64,000 nt of DNA from JAXGPX01 sp040766745 (GTDB taxonomy: Bacteria > Bacillota > Sulfobacillia > Fermentithermobacillales > Fermentithermobacillaceae). The notes beneath the pieces are model-generated. The model ran no database searches and was not told the DNA's origin. It saw nothing but the letters and a program-made list of their open reading frames with translations. Both the position numbers and the translations under genes were made by a program. Position 1 is the stretch's first letter. Every line of letters starts with the position of its first letter. Positions 63,421-64,000 of the stretch are shown here, in pieces. Location of the stretch: contig JAXGPX010000002.1 in assembly GCA_040766745.1 (NCBI GenBank), positions 372,001 through 436,000 of the forward strand. Reading direction: 5' to 3'.

Positions 63421-64000
63421 ATGGATTCTGTGATCAAAGCACTCAAAGTTTGTGGCCCAAAACTCATGGGATTGCCTAATGTGGTAGGAGTTGGGCGCGG
63501 ACACAAGCATGTCCGAGGGCAAAACACAGGAAGGACCTCTTTGGTGGTTTTGGTCGACAAAAAAGTCCCCAGGGAAGAACTGAAGAACAGCCACATGATT
63601 CCCAAGAGTTTGAATGAGTGCCTCACAGATGTCATAGAGATCGGAGAGGTAGTAGCTCTTAATCGGACCGACCGTCAAAGGCCCGCCAGACCTGGATTAA
63701 GCATAGGCCATTTCAGAGTTACTGCCGGGACCTTTGGCGCTGTGGTTTATGATATTAAGACCGGTGAGCCCCTAATCCTTTCTAACAACCATGTCCTTGC
63801 CAATTCCAGCAACGGAAGGGATGGCCGGGCAAAAGCAGGCGATGTTGTACTGCAGCCGGGAAAGTATGATGGCGGTACAGATGAAGATGTCATAGCAAAG
63901 CTTCTCAGATTTGCCCCAGTTGAACTCGAAGTATCCCAACCTGACTGTAAGATCGCCGGAACTGCTCAGAAATTCTTGAACAGGGCTATCAGGCGGATCA
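63421..64000 (+). CDS. Trypsin-like serine protease family protein, 5' part (runs off window)
   Basis: About 193 residues are open to the right edge. ATG follows GGGAGGGAGGG. NVVGVGRGHKH, then GTFGAVVYDIKTGEPLILSNNHVLANSS with the SNNHVLA catalytic-His segment of chymotrypsin-fold proteases, and DVVLQPGKYDGG. This resembles the stand-alone trypsin-like proteins of Bacillota that lack a signal peptide. The Ser and most of the active site lie outside the window. The substrate is unknown. Confidence 0.75.
   Translation, partial: MDSVIKALKVCGPKLMGLPNVVGVGRGHKHVRGQNTGRTSLVVLVDKKVPREELKNSHMIPKSLNECLTDVIEIGEVVALNRTDRQRPARPGLSIGHFRVTAGTFGAVVYDIKTGEPLILSNNHVLANSSNGRDGRAKAGDVVLQPGKYDGGTDEDVIAKLLRFAPVELEVSQPDCKIAGTAQKFLNRAIRRI

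Overview
The window looks like a chromosomal segment of an anaerobic, monoderm member of the Bacillota (Clostridia-like). The support is indirect but consistent: a four-subunit pyruvate:ferredoxin oxidoreductase, a sortase with an LPxTG-type surface protein, a Tad pilus locus without secretin genes, an AbrB/SpoVT regulator, Veg and a YabE-type cell-wall protein, frequent GTG/TTG starts behind strong GGAGG sites, and an rRNA operon with tRNA-Ile and tRNA-Ala in its spacer. The lineage cannot be named from the sequence alone.

Layout. Bases 1-7400 carry the 3' end of gyrA, archease and rtcB (RNA repair), mtnP-mtnA (methylthioadenosine salvage), two adjacent tandem-AbrB proteins with zinc ribbons, and mscL. 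Two tRNAs and a leftward D-aminoacylase-like amidohydrolase follow. Bases 9.7-15 kb hold porG-D-A-B, gltX and a nitroreductase, then tRNA-Gln and tRNA-Glu. Bases 15.4-18 kb are accessory: a VapBC-type pair next to a decayed copy of the tRNA-Gln 5' region, a small RRM protein, and a non-coding island of 65-bp tandem repeats bounded by 15-bp direct repeats. A promoter and lysine riboswitch lead into lysA and a methyltransferase.

Bases 20-42.7 kb are a large surface-structure region, mostly on the minus strand. A short type IV pilus-like operon (transglutaminase, PilC, pseudopilin-like proteins, PilT) is preceded by a class I c-di-GMP riboswitch. Directly upstream lie a sortase and an LPTTG-anchored adhesin preceded by a class II c-di-GMP riboswitch. 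An Fe-S aldo/keto reductase and a NarL-type two-component system separate this from a complete gram-positive Tad locus (Flp pilin, CpaA, TadE, TadG-like, CpaB, CpaE, CpaF, TadB, TadC, DUF192) with an O-antigen-ligase-like protein upstream. The two riboswitches suggest that c-di-GMP coordinates attachment and pilus expression.

Bases 42.9-48.2 kb are a complete rRNA operon (tandem promoters, 16S, tRNA-Ile, tRNA-Ala, 23S, 5S, terminator). After a second VapBC-type pair, an EamA transporter and a membrane-anchored cyclophilin, bases 51.4-63 kb follow the order known from the Bacillus subtilis origin-proximal region: yaaO-like decarboxylase, tmk, darA, holB, ricT, rsmI, abrB (divergent), metG, tatD, yabE, rsmA, a DUF458 gene and veg. 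The window ends with a candidate structured RNA and the 5' part of a trypsin-like protease gene. Since B. subtilis has gyrA directly followed by an rRNA operon with the same spacer tRNAs, the 41 kb between gyrA and rrn here can be read as an expanded, largely accessory interval in an otherwise conserved neighbourhood.
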